Assembly: GCA_963978895.1 (NCBI GenBank)
Contig: OZ022244.1
Location: 2,671,520-2,735,519, forward strand
Origin: Erpobdella octoculata
Taxonomy: Eukaryota; Annelida; Clitellata; Hirudinida; Erpobdellidae
Direction of reading: 5' to 3'
Length of the DNA stretch: 64,000 nucleotides
Translations under genes and position numbers: made by a program
The notes under the pieces: generated by a model
What the model saw: only the letters and a program-made list of their open reading frames with translations
What the model was told of the DNA's origin: nothing
The model's database searches: none
In this document: in pieces, positions 26,491 to 49,175 of the stretch
Position numbering within the stretch: the first letter of the stretch is position 1
Layout of the letters: each line of letters begins with the position of its first letter

Positions 26491-26671
26491 ACACTAGAAC
26501 CTCTGTTATACAACTCAGATATACGACTTATGTGCTTATGTGACCTAAAAATTATGCACCGATTCCCTATTTCTTTCATGCTATTTGGTCTGGTTTGGTT
26601 GTGCGACTTTCCCACTTCTGCGACCAATTTCATATGGCAGATAATAAGTCGCATAAATGAGGTCCCACTGT
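26491..26671. mobile_element. Small inverted-repeat element, pogo/Tigger-like
   Basis: Left end CACTAGAACCTCTGTTATAC and right end (reverse complement) ACAGTGGGACCTCATTTATG form imperfect inverted repeats; TA follows the right end but the left TA is not intact. About 180 bp, non-coding. Confidence 0.4.
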
Positions 26672-26696
26672 AGTAATTATATTTGTGATATAATAT

Positions 26697-27887
26697 CCCG
26701 TAATGGACTTTGTCGATAAGGGAGCGCCTAATCAAATGATTATTTGATTTGATTTGATTGTACAAGAAATGATAGCCGACTATTTTGTGGATTTTCGTAT
26801 TTTTTCTCATCGATCGGCAATAACTGCTTTTTGGTTATTTCAGGCGGAAAACGCACGAAATCAGTAACTTCTTGACGTCACAGTCTCCTGGGAATCGTCT
26901 GTGTGACAAAGTTTTATTAAATTTAGGCAATATCTAAATAAATTGTAGATAAATCTCGTGGCAACCTTAAATTGGCGCTTTGTTTTTAGATTTTTTTTGA
27001 CGTTACGAATTGTGGTTTTCGGTTTCTTTGGTAGTCTTGTTGACAAACTGATTGTTTTAATTTTTAAGCCTCGTTCAATCAATCAGTGATGTTGTTTTCA
27101 TTGAAACTTGTTTTCAGTTTTATAGAAATAAAGCTTCGATCAAAGAAAGCTCTTCATTGAACTCTTTTTTCGTCTATAAGAAGAACTAGTTATTATCTGT
27201 CAAAATAAAGGATTTTTTTTACAAATTAAATTACCGTTGATTTGCGATTGCAGAGTTACTTGAAGTTCTAATATATAGACATAAAAAATATGTATGTCTT
27301 AACGTTATTGGCCAAACCTGATTTGTTTAAATGTAGTTATTTTCAGGCCCGTAGCTAGGCATTGGCTAACCCGAGCTGCTCGATCATGCCATTACTCAAG
27401 GTGTCCGCTTTACTATTGTCCAGGCTGCCCAACTTGTCTAAAAAAATTAAGGCTACCACTTGCAAGATTTGCATACAGAGAAAGCCACACACACCAACAG
27501 AGATTGTAACCTAAATGAAAGTTTTTAAAAAAATATATTGGCTGGCTTTAGATGGAGCAGCCAATATGTCGGGTTGTGAATCGGGTGCTCAAGCTCAGCT
27601 GGAAAAACTCTTGTAAATGCTAACTATATTCACTGCAGAAGTCACGTGTTAAACTTAGCTGCTAGTAATGTTGCCAATAACGACGTTTTTCCTACTCTAG
27701 CAATTCTTGGTTGCATCTTGTTAGCATGTCTGTCCCTTGGGAGTACAAATTTTGAACGATCATTTTTCGTCATGAGCAGAACTTGCAACAGATTCCGACT
27801 AACGGTTGATCATTATCTATAGAAGGTCCAGACGTTTTAACTGGGAAACAACTGGAAATTGTTGTTAACTTATGATATTAGATTAGA
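26697..27887 (-). repeat. Dispersed composite repeat, copy 1
   Basis: About 1.19 kb, closely matching 44571-46010. From 27344 it begins CAGGCCCGTAGCTAGGCATT, like a hAT end. Its + strand near 27650-27810 encodes a degenerate hAT dimerisation-type segment (NNDVFPTLAILGC ... NFERSF) with a stop. The right edge in both copies is TTAGATTAGA. Confidence 0.65.
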
Positions 27888-28245
27888 TGAAACTAAAACG
27901 TATACAAATTCCCGTTCAAAGCCAGCAATAGAAAAAGTTGCTCAATTCAGACTCGTTTTTGACATTGCAGGATAGTTGAATCAACATAATTATAATGTTA
28001 TTTGACTGATTTTTCTTAAATTTTGTTTTATTTAAACTTATTATTTTAAATTCGATTTTGTGAAATTATTTAAAAAGAGCTCAATGATGTTATTAGTGCT
28101 TATGAACCCCCTGAAATTTCTTCAAAACATGAAGTCTGGATAAAACACAGGGCTCTATGGAAAAGTCAGCGCTATAGATCGACCCCCCCCCCCAAATTTC
28201 AAATTCCCCCCAAAATCAAGAGGTCTGGATGAAACACTGGTTAAA

Positions 28246-28284
28246 CCTCTAAAAACCCCGGGCAACGCCGGGTAGACCCGCTAG
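28246..28284 (+). mobile_element. Helitron-like 3' terminus
   Basis: AACCTCTAAAAACCCCGGGC, hairpin GGGCAACGCCGGGT and CTAG before T. The same terminus ends the element at 11099-11594 and, reversed, at 54602. The 5' end was not found. Confidence 0.5.
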
Positions 28285-28932
28285 TTAAATAGAATTATAG
28301 AATGGTTTGAATAGAATAGTTAGACACTTGTTTCACCGTTTTCGATTATTTAGTTTACAGAACCTCAATGGTTTGGATGGAATAAAAATTGCCAGTCAAA
28401 ACCAAAAAAGCTACGGATTTAAAAGTTAAGATTTATATTCCAATTAAACATTATACAATAGTTTTAACCATTTTTTTAAAATTAAATTTGCGGGACCCTA
28501 TATTGTGAGATGAAATAAAGCTGTCTCTCAAAAACCTAAAAATAAAGGGTTGATAAAAGGCTGTATTCAGTAAATATTTTTTGAACAGGAATGCTACAGA
28601 GTTAAAATATAATATCTAGTTTTTAGCTGTTTTTTGTACAACACTTTTTGTACCATGGAGTTCTAGTCTTCTGTTCAATAAAATGTTTATTTGGTTGATT
28701 ATATTTATGATTTTGTTTCAAAACTGACAAAATTATATTGATACTTTTTTGCTTTTAATAGAGTTGAACAAATTGAAATGAAAAACTAAAAAATTTATTC
28801 AGAAAAATTAAAAGATTTTAATGATGTAAATCGTTGCATTTTTTTAATGTTTTGTTATTTTGCAAAAATTTCATTTAAATAAAAATTTAAATTAATAAAA
28901 TTGTTAGATTTCATTGAGTCTTTTGTTGTTCA

Positions 28933-41570
<12,638 letters not shown>

Positions 41571-42514
41571 AATGTATTACAAAATTCCTTAACTAGGTAG
41601 GTAGCTGAAGTTATCTACGATGCCTTGCTATACTCACGATGTGTATTCATGCTGGTCGCTTTCTAGTCTAGGAGAATTAAAAAAAAGCTGGCATAATTGG
41701 AAGCAAAGCAGTTAGATATTTTGTTTTGTAGGTATATGTGTTAGCAACAATTAGTTAAAAATCCACCCTTCCAACTCATCGTATAAAAAAATTACAGACG
41801 ATTTTCAAAATCGGTCATAAAATCGGTAAAATAATTGAATATGCCAGCTCTTTTAATCCAATGAGATGCAAACAACTAAAGTTTAAGCTGAATGCTTTAT
41901 TGTTACTTATTGCATGATATACAAACATTAAAAATTATCAATAAAAAGAATACAAATAAACTGATTTATGGAGCCGTTTTTCCCTAAAATATACAATATA
42001 TCAGCTCTTAAAATTCATTTAAATAAAAATAACTCAATCTATAGATGAAAACTACCTAATGCAAAATATACATAAGTTAAAATTTGTCTCGCAACATTAT
42101 ATACGAATACAAATAAACTACTTTATTGTGCCGTTTTTGACTAAATGTGCAAAATAAATTAAGATTAATATGAAAATTGCCTGTTACATACTATTCAAAA
42201 TAAACAAATATCAATATATGACGTTGCGCGAATTCAAATTTTTCAGTCAAAAATATTTTTCCTTTTTAGCTATTGTTTAATACAATTTAAATTGAATTTA
42301 AAATAACAGTAATATTATTCAATTAATTTATAAAAATGATAGAATCCCGAAAACGACTATTAAAAAGTTATTTGGGATTTAGTTTCTATTTAGCCACATA
42401 TTAATAAAAAATATTGATTTCATACCAAACCAGCGGAGTTTGATTTTATACAAAATGAAACCAGAATATTATTTCTATGTGTTTTGTTCAACTTTAATTA
42501 TATACAGATATATA

Positions 42515-42725
42515 CAGGGTTGGCCAATAAAAGTGAGATAGTTTCAGACAATCAAATATAATTATCTCAAATTTAGACAAAATATTTTCAAATAAAGTAT
42601 TACAATATTACATTGTTAACGGAAATATATGTGTTTGGAAATTTTCAAGCAAATTAGACTTGTAGAAGTGGTCGAAAAATCGATTACAAAACAGGGATCC
42701 GTCTCACTTTTTATGGCCTACCCTG
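42515..42725. mobile_element. Tc1/mariner-type MITE
   Basis: 211 bp. Ends CAGGGTTGGCCAATAAAAGT and (reverse complement) CAGGGTAGGCCATAAAAAGT are near-perfect inverted repeats continuing to GTGAGA, flanked by TA on both sides. No coding capacity. Confidence 0.8.
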
Positions 42726-42737
42726 TATGTGTATATA

Positions 42738-44570
42738 TTTTATTTATTATTTATTTATTTATTTATTTGTTTATTTGTCAACATATCTGCATAATAAAAT
42801 GAAATGTCAACAGGGAGACTACTAATAAGCAATGCTTGTAGTGTAGCCACCCTTTACAAAAAGAAACAAAAATCACATACACACACAAAATCAAATATAA
42901 ACACAATGCTCAGTTTTTCATAGAAACGATTGTAAATTATGTTCACAAATAAATTTCTTGATAAGAATTTTAAAAATGTGAACTGAAGATGCACATCTGA
43001 TGTCTTCTGGTAAAATGTTCCATAATTTTGGTCCAATGAGGTAAATACTTGTAGAAAATATTTTCAATCTGCAGTAAGGTAAATGAAAGATACCTGTATG
43101 TCTTGTTTGTCTATTCTTTATATCTGATGATAACATAAAATTATCAAAGACAGGGCAATGCATAATATTATTAATTAGCTTAAACATGAAAACCAAGATG
43201 CTATAGCAGTGAACTTGTCTTGGTGTTAACATATTTAGTGTATTGATATATTTATCAACATTGTCCGTTCTTCCAAGTCCGTAGAGCATTCTAACAAAAC
43301 GATTCTGGATTACTGAAAGGGTACGCATAGAGGAAACAGGACTGTTTCCCCAAATCAAATTACAATAAGTAATATGTGGGTAGATCAAAGAGTAATAAAG
43401 ATGACATATAATATCATGATTCAAACGATTTCTGAACCTTGATAATAATCCAACAGATTTGCTCATTTTTCTTCTAACAGCATTTATATGATCTGTCCAA
43501 GACAGACTTTCCGTAATGGTAACACCAAGAAACTTTGTGAATCCCACTCTAGGCAGTGAAGTTCCACCATATTCAATACGAAATAGAGGAAGAGCATTCA
43601 ATTTAATTTTTGGTCCAAATATCATGTAGTTTGTTTTGCTGATATTAATTTTGAGACGATTGGCAGAGAACCAATGAGAAAATTTCACTAATTCAATGTT
43701 CATCACAGCTGTAACTTCATCTATAGAATTTCCAGAATAAAACAAATTGGTGTCATCAGCATATAATATTGTAGAGAGCAGTTTAGAAGTTTCAAATATG
43801 TCATTAACAAAGATGTTGAAAAGTAGTGGGCCTAGGATTGAACCTTGTGGAACTCCTATGGATATGCCCCTCAAAGCAGAGCTTGTGTCGCCAAGAGAAA
43901 CTAGTTGACTTCTATCTTTCAAATAGTTAACAAACCATAAATGTGCAGTCCCACGAATACCATAGTGTGAGATCTTATTCAGCAGAATGTCGTGATTGAT
44001 AGTATCAAAAGCTTTGCTAAGATCAATGAAAACACCCACTGTGAGATGCTTGTTGTTTATTTGCTGTAGTAGTTGCTGGGTGAGATTAATGAGAGCAAGA
44101 TCAGTGGAACTATTTGCCTTAAATCCAAATTGGTTGCTGTGAATGACGTGGTGCTTGTTGAAAAAAAGACGTGATTCTATTGAACATAAGTTTTTCCAGG
44201 AGTTTTGAGATTGGAGACAAGAGTGATATAGGTCTGTAATTATCAAGGGATTCCTTGTCACCCTTTTTAAAAATTGGAATAACTTTTGATGTCTTTAATG
44301 GCTCGGGAAATATGCCTTTCTTGAATGAGAGATTAAAAATATGACAAAGAGGACTGGATATGGAGTTTATTATCGACTTGAGCAAAAAATTACTTAAATC
44401 ATCTATTGCAGTACTTCTTGAATTTTTGAAACTGTTGACTGTTCTCACTATTTCAGTTTCAGTAATTTCTTCAAGAAAAATTGAATCTGAAACAGGTTTG
44501 ACCAGGTAATCACTATAATTGTTAGTAGTTATAGATGGAATGGTGTTAGCCGTATTGGTACCAATACCTA
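42738..44570 (-). mobile_element. CR1/Jockey-type LINE, 5'-truncated and frameshifted
   Basis: 3' tail of TAAA repeats at about 42738-42775, 3' UTR, then reverse transcriptase coding to 44570, where it abuts the CTAG end of a Helitron-like repeat. Endonuclease and ORF1 are missing. Confidence 0.85.
42918..44570 (-). pseudogene. LINE reverse transcriptase, broken
   Basis: The upstream part has FKNSRSTAIDDLS, VIPIFKKGDKESLDNYRPIS and LLSPISKLLEKLMFNRI; the downstream part has NQFGFKANSSTDLAL, VFIDLSKAFDTINHD, GVPQGSILGPLLFNIFVNDI and ILYADDTNLF. The two lie in different frames, with the break at a run of T in the coding strand near 44160-44185. Catalytic Asp and YADD remain. The N-terminal endonuclease is absent, so the copy is dead. 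Confidence 0.88.
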
Positions 44571-46010
44571 CTAGCAGTGCCCGTAATGGACTTTGTCGAT
44601 AAGGAAGCACCTAATCAAATGATTCTTTGATTTGATTTGATTATACAAGAAATGATAGCCGACTATTTTGTGGATTTTCGTATTTTTTCTCATCGATCGG
44701 CAATAACTGCTTTTTGGTTATTTCAGGCAGAAAATGTAAGAAATCAGTAACTTCTTGACGTCACAGTCTCCTGAGAACCGTTTGTGTGACAAAGTTTTAT
44801 TAAATTTAGGCAATATCTTAATAAATATTAGATAAATCTCGTGGCAACCTTAAATTGGCGCTTTGTTTTTAGATTTTTTTTGACGTTACGAATTGTGGTT
44901 TTCGGTTTCTTTGGTAGTCTTGTTGACAAATTGATTGTTTTAATTTTTAATCCTCGTTCAATCAATCAGTGATGTTGTTTTCATTGGAACTTGTTTTCAG
45001 TTTTATAGAAATAAAGCTTCGATCAAAGAAAGCTCTTCATTGAACTCTTTTTTTTGTCTATAAGAAGAACTAGTTATTTACTGTCAAAATAAAGAATGTT
45101 TTTACAAATCAACAAATTACCGTTGATTTGCGATTGCAGCGTTACTTGAAGTTCTAATATATAGACATACAAAATATGTATATCTTAACGTTATTGGCCA
45201 ATCCTGATTTGTTTAAATGTAGTTATTTTCAGGTCCGTAGCTGTAGCTAGGCATTGCCTAACCCGAGCTGCTCGATCATGCCATTACTCAAGCTGTCCGC
45301 TTTACTATTGTCCAGGCTGCCCAACTTGTCTAAAAAATTAAGGCTACCACTTACTAGTCAAAAAGCTGCTTAAATTTCACTTGCAAGATTTGTGTACAGA
45401 GAAAGCCACACACACACACCAACAGAGTTTGTAACCTAAATAAAAGTTTGTAAAAAAATATATTGGCTGGCTTTAGATGGAGCAGCCAATATGTCGGGTT
45501 GTGAATCGGGTGCTCAAGCTCGGCTGGAAAAACTCTTGTAAATGCAAACTATATTCACTGCAGAAGTCTGGTGGCCTGGAATAGCCTTCCCTCTGCTCTG
45601 AAGGATCCAACGATGCCTTTTAGTGTCTTTCGTGAACGGCTCAAGACATATTTGTTCTCTTCCATTTAATTGTGCAGTGCGCTTTTGCGAATTTTATTTT
45701 GTAAAAAAGCGCTATATAAAAAACCTGTATAATAATAAGTCACGTGTTAAACTTAGCTGCTAGTAATGTTGCCAATAACGACGTTTTTCCTACTCTAGCA
45801 ATTCTCGGTTGCATCTTGTTAGCATGTCTGTCCCTTGGGAGTACAAATTTTGAACGATCATTTTTCGTCACGAGCAGAACTTGCAACAGATTCCGACTAA
45901 CGGTTGAAGGTCCATATCTATATCTATAGATATAGATATCTATAGAAGGTCCAGACGTTTTAACTGGGAAACAACTGAAAATTGTTTTTAACTTATGGTA
46001 TTAGATTAGA
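44571..46010 (-). mobile_element. Helitron-like composite repeat, copy 2
   Basis: Matches 26697-27887. On the - strand it starts A|TCTAATCTAA (46010) and ends GGGCACTGCTAG|T (44571), the TC...CTAG between A and T expected of Helitron insertion. Contains a degenerate hAT dimerisation-type frame (45744-45929, + strand) and a small LINE insertion (45569-45736). No Rep/helicase. Confidence 0.6.
45569..45736 (+). mobile_element. 5'-truncated LINE 3' end inserted in copy 2
   Basis: 168 bp absent from copy 1 at the matching site, flanked by AAGTC (45564-45568, 45737-45741). Encodes a LINE ORF2 C-terminus, VAWNSLPSALKDP, MPFSVFRERLKTYLF then stop, and ends in an ATA-rich tail. Confidence 0.8.
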
Positions 46011-46397
46011 TGAAAAAACTTTAAAAGTAAATATTAACTAACTTCCCGTCATCCAATCAAGCTGGAATTTGAAATATAGACTCACTCTTCATATCATTGC
46101 ATTTGATTAAAGTTTGTGAAGTCTTGACTAAAAATAATAATTGTCTAATTATTCAAACAATTAAACAATTGTATTTGATAACCAAATGTAAACAATTGTA
46201 TTTGATAACCACGTAAATTAATTGTAGGATTGTAGTATTGTAGCTATTAATATTACGCTTCCAAAAGTTTAGTAAAAAAATAATTAATCAAAAAACAAAA
46301 ACATTTAATGCAAATAATACGAGATAGTTATGATGTTAGTTGTTAAATTTTTGTTTATTGTTTTCTAATTTTGCAAATGCTTCGTTCATAAAACAAT

Positions 46398-46519
<122 letters not shown>

Positions 46520-46539
46520 AATTGTAAAATTTTATAAAT

Positions 46540-46597
46540 ATGTTTCCATTGTTCATCAGTTCATCCTTGGAAGAGAAAGAAAGGGCATTCATCAGGA
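46540..46597 (-). pseudogene. Remnant of an EGF-gene last exon
   Basis: After CTAG at 46600-46598 the - strand reads CCTGATGAATGCCCTTTC to GATGAACTGATGAACAATGG, resembling the last exons at 28991 and 49175 and their flanks (TGATGAACAA). Reading frame not conserved. Confidence 0.45.
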
Positions 46598-46605
46598 CTA
46601 GACAT

Positions 46606-46738
46606 ACATACATACACACATACATACATACATACATACATACATACATACATACATACATACATACATACATACATACATACATACATACATACATACA
46701 TACACACATACATACACACATACATACATGCATACAGA
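46606..46738. repeat. (ATAC)n microsatellite
   Basis: Duplicate of the array near exon 1 of the complete gene. Confidence 0.95.
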
Positions 46739-46860
46739 CAGACATCGGAAATTATGTATATAGACTAGTGAGAACTTATCAAAAATATTTATAAGGTTTT
46801 ATATTTTAATTATTTAAAAATTGATCTACCGATCATTGATTGGTTAACAAAATTACTTAC

Positions 46861-46948
46861 CCTCAAACAGAGTTTCCTCTGTATCACTTGTTTTCGCCAG
46901 CCAAAATGAACAAATTAGGATTACAGTCAGAACAATCTTGTTTATCAT
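46861..46948 (-). CDS. Duplicate signal-peptide exon of the EGF gene family
   Basis: ATG at 46948: MINKIVLTVILICSFWLAKT then SDTEETLFEG. 88 nt, same length, phase and GTAAGT donor as 41570-41483. No body exons follow before the next signal-peptide exon, so it is either an alternative first exon of the complete gene (phase fits exon 2) or the surviving part of a deleted copy. Confidence 0.65.
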
Positions 46949-46974
46949 AATGTAGAAGACAATTTATAAACTAG

Positions 46975-48171
46975 CAGGCCCGTAGGCAGGATTTAGTGAG
47001 TGGGGGGGCTATGAAAATTAGTAGGGGGGCTACTGACGAACGAAGGCACCAAAGAAGCCTGACCGCGAGCGCCGCAGGTGCGAAACCCCTCGCGATAAGG
47101 AGATTCGCCAAAGCATTTTGTAGCATTTGACAAAAAATTGCATCCAAAGTTTGTCAGCTAAGCTGAATTAGCTTCTTTCTCTGTTCTAAAACTGTAAGAT
47201 TAAAGTTATTATAATATTGTAAGACTACGTCCAAGCACTGATTAGGAAACTCATGACAATTTTCGTGTGTAAAACATGAATGTGTAGTAGCTTGAAATGA
47301 AAAACTAAACTAAAAAGTCCATTTCATTATAATATGGTTTGATCACTGTCAAGACAATTATTTGAATCCGATTTTATTTTATTGCATTTTTGGTATTTGA
47401 TAGGTATCCATATCAATTGCTTTACAGAGCGATTTTTTAAATGCCAGAAGTACAAGTTTGCTCTTTCTCTCATGGGACATTGATCTTCTCTGTGGTCGTA
47501 GTACTCGTGTTAGACAAGAAAATGAATTCTCACAAGTGGCAATCGAGATGTCAAGAGTCATTGCAGCTGAATAGAATAGTGCCAATTTAGAGTAGGAAAT
47601 GCATCTTTATAGTCCAGCATAGAATTCATCACTTTCTGGAGACTGCAGCCTGGTTGAAATTTGTTTTTTAGAAACCTACTTCTAATGAGAACCTCGTCTG
47701 CAATATATTTTTCAACATCGTCATGCCTGTCTTGTTTTAGCAGTTGGGTCAACGGTTTAAGGTCGTTGACATCTAAAAACTTGTCTGATGTTGGTAAAAT
47801 GGCAGACACTGCATAAGTCAAACCTTTAGAATAACTTAAATAACTATCAACAAAGCTCTCCATCAACTCTCCTAATATACCATCCAACATGCTAAAATAA
47901 ACAGCACAAAGCTGATTCTACTCTAGTGAACACTATAGTGCTCATTACAGAATCACGTAGCGTGCTAATCTGTACTTTTGCTCTTTTTTGGTATGGGTTT
48001 TACCAATTATTCATTCTACAGGCATGCAAATTATTATTATTAATTTTATATTTAAATTTACCTTTATTTATTTATTTTTATTTAATTGTATTTAAAATTT
48101 TAGTGGGGGGGGGGCTTACATTTTTAGTGGGGGGGCTGCAGCCCCCCAGCCCCCCGCTAGCTACTGGCCTG
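46975..48171. mobile_element. hAT-type element with 8-bp target duplication
   Basis: The left end CAGGCCCGTAGGCAGG and right end (reverse complement) CAGGCCAGTAGCTAGCGGGG are inverted repeats with a G-rich subterminal region; TAAACTAG flanks both sides (46967-46974, 48172-48179). The paralogous sequence at 41591-41620 reads straight through (TAACTAGGTAGGTAGCTGAA), giving an empty site. Contains a broken transposase on the - strand. Confidence 0.88.
47379..47890 (-). pseudogene. hAT transposase fragment, frameshifted
   Basis: Two overlapping - strand frames: an upstream one of about 110 residues (MLDGILGELMESFVDSYLSY, VNDLKPLTQLLKQDRHDDVE) and a downstream one with MALFYSAAMTLDISIATCEN and SFSCLTRVLRPQRRSMSHER, like the C-terminal dimerisation region of hAT transposases (A-T-C-E-N-S-F-S). 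N-terminal catalytic parts are missing. Confidence 0.7.
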
Positions 48172-49074
48172 TAAACTAGGTAGGTAGCTGAAGGTATTTA
48201 CGATGTGGCCATGTTGATCGCTTTCAAAATAAACAAATATCAATATATGACGTGGCGCGAAAATTATTTGAGATTTAGTTTCAACAACAATATTCAGACG
48301 ACAAGAAATATTTAAAAGAAACGTTTTAATTTAATTTTAAAAAAATACTTAATTACTTTATTATTATTATTTATTTTTAATCTTTTTAAAAAATAACAGA
48401 AAGCTAAACATCAAGAAGTGCATTGAAATCCATTCGATATACTACGAGAACTTTTGTAATTTTTTTACTCCAATTACTTTTTGTCTTGCGAATGTCGTTT
48501 TTGGTGATCGAAAAAAATGAAACAATTCCGTGTTGGTTGTTCACACTCACACGCACATACTCACAAATGGCTTCACACACACATTAAATGACACACTTAC
48601 ACATGGAACACACATACACAAAATATGTTTGCAATGACTGGCTGATTGATTTGATTATCAGATGGATTTGTCATTATTTTTAATTTAAAACAAAAAAAAT
48701 TATTTTTAAATTAAACATCAGTATTTTTTGCTCTCACTTTTGTGTATAAAAATTTAATCCTCTTACAAAACAAGATAAGTGTAGCATTTTTATGAATTAT
48801 TTTTTTTGTTGCGTGTTTCTGAGAGTAACGTGACATGTGTATCTGCACTCATGTGGGTGCATGTGTATGACTTTTACGAATTAATTTTTTGTTATTTACT
48901 TACGAATTCTCCTTAATAAAGTAAATTGATTACACTTCAGTTTGCGTGACGGTTGTCATAGCGGTTGTTATAATTTAATTATAAATTAATTTATGTTTCA
49001 TTTAGTTTGAAGAAAAAAATTTTCCTCTCTTTACAATCGCTGACCGAAACGTTAAAACCATAAAACACCAAAGG

Positions 49075-49118
<44 letters not shown>

Positions 49119-49158
49119 CTCCATTGTTCATCATGCTCTTCAAAGGAAAACCAGAGGC
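48172..49158. other. Spacer downstream of the second EGF gene
   Basis: The first ~90 bp repeat sequence found upstream of the complete gene (GTAGGTAGCTGAAG; AAATATCAATATATGACGT, also at 42205). The rest is AT-rich with an AT/GT microsatellite (about 49077-49120). No coding sequence seen. Confidence 0.55.
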
Positions 49159-49175
49159 CTATTCAAGTCTTTTGT
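49159..49175 (-). CDS. Last exon of second EGF gene
   Basis: The acceptor TTATTTTTTAG is followed by codons for YKRLE and TAG at 49161-49159. The tail is only 5 residues, against 19 in the complete gene; flanking sequence is still alignable with 28933-28991. Confidence 0.5.

Larger units (their letters stand above)
26277..28932. other. Spacer between GBE1 and the EGF-receptor-like gene
   Basis: Convergent 3' ends. Contents: a mariner/pogo-like MITE (26491-26671), dispersed repeat copy 1 (26697-27887), a C-run near 28182-28193, and a Helitron-type 3' end at 28246-28284 (CCCCGGGCAACGCCGGGT followed by CTAG|T). No coding sequence recognised. Confidence 0.6.

Noticed and set aside
44571..44610. 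Start of the minus-strand RT frame (MLPYRQSPLRALL)
   Set aside because: Encoded by the neighbouring Helitron-like repeat, not by the LINE.
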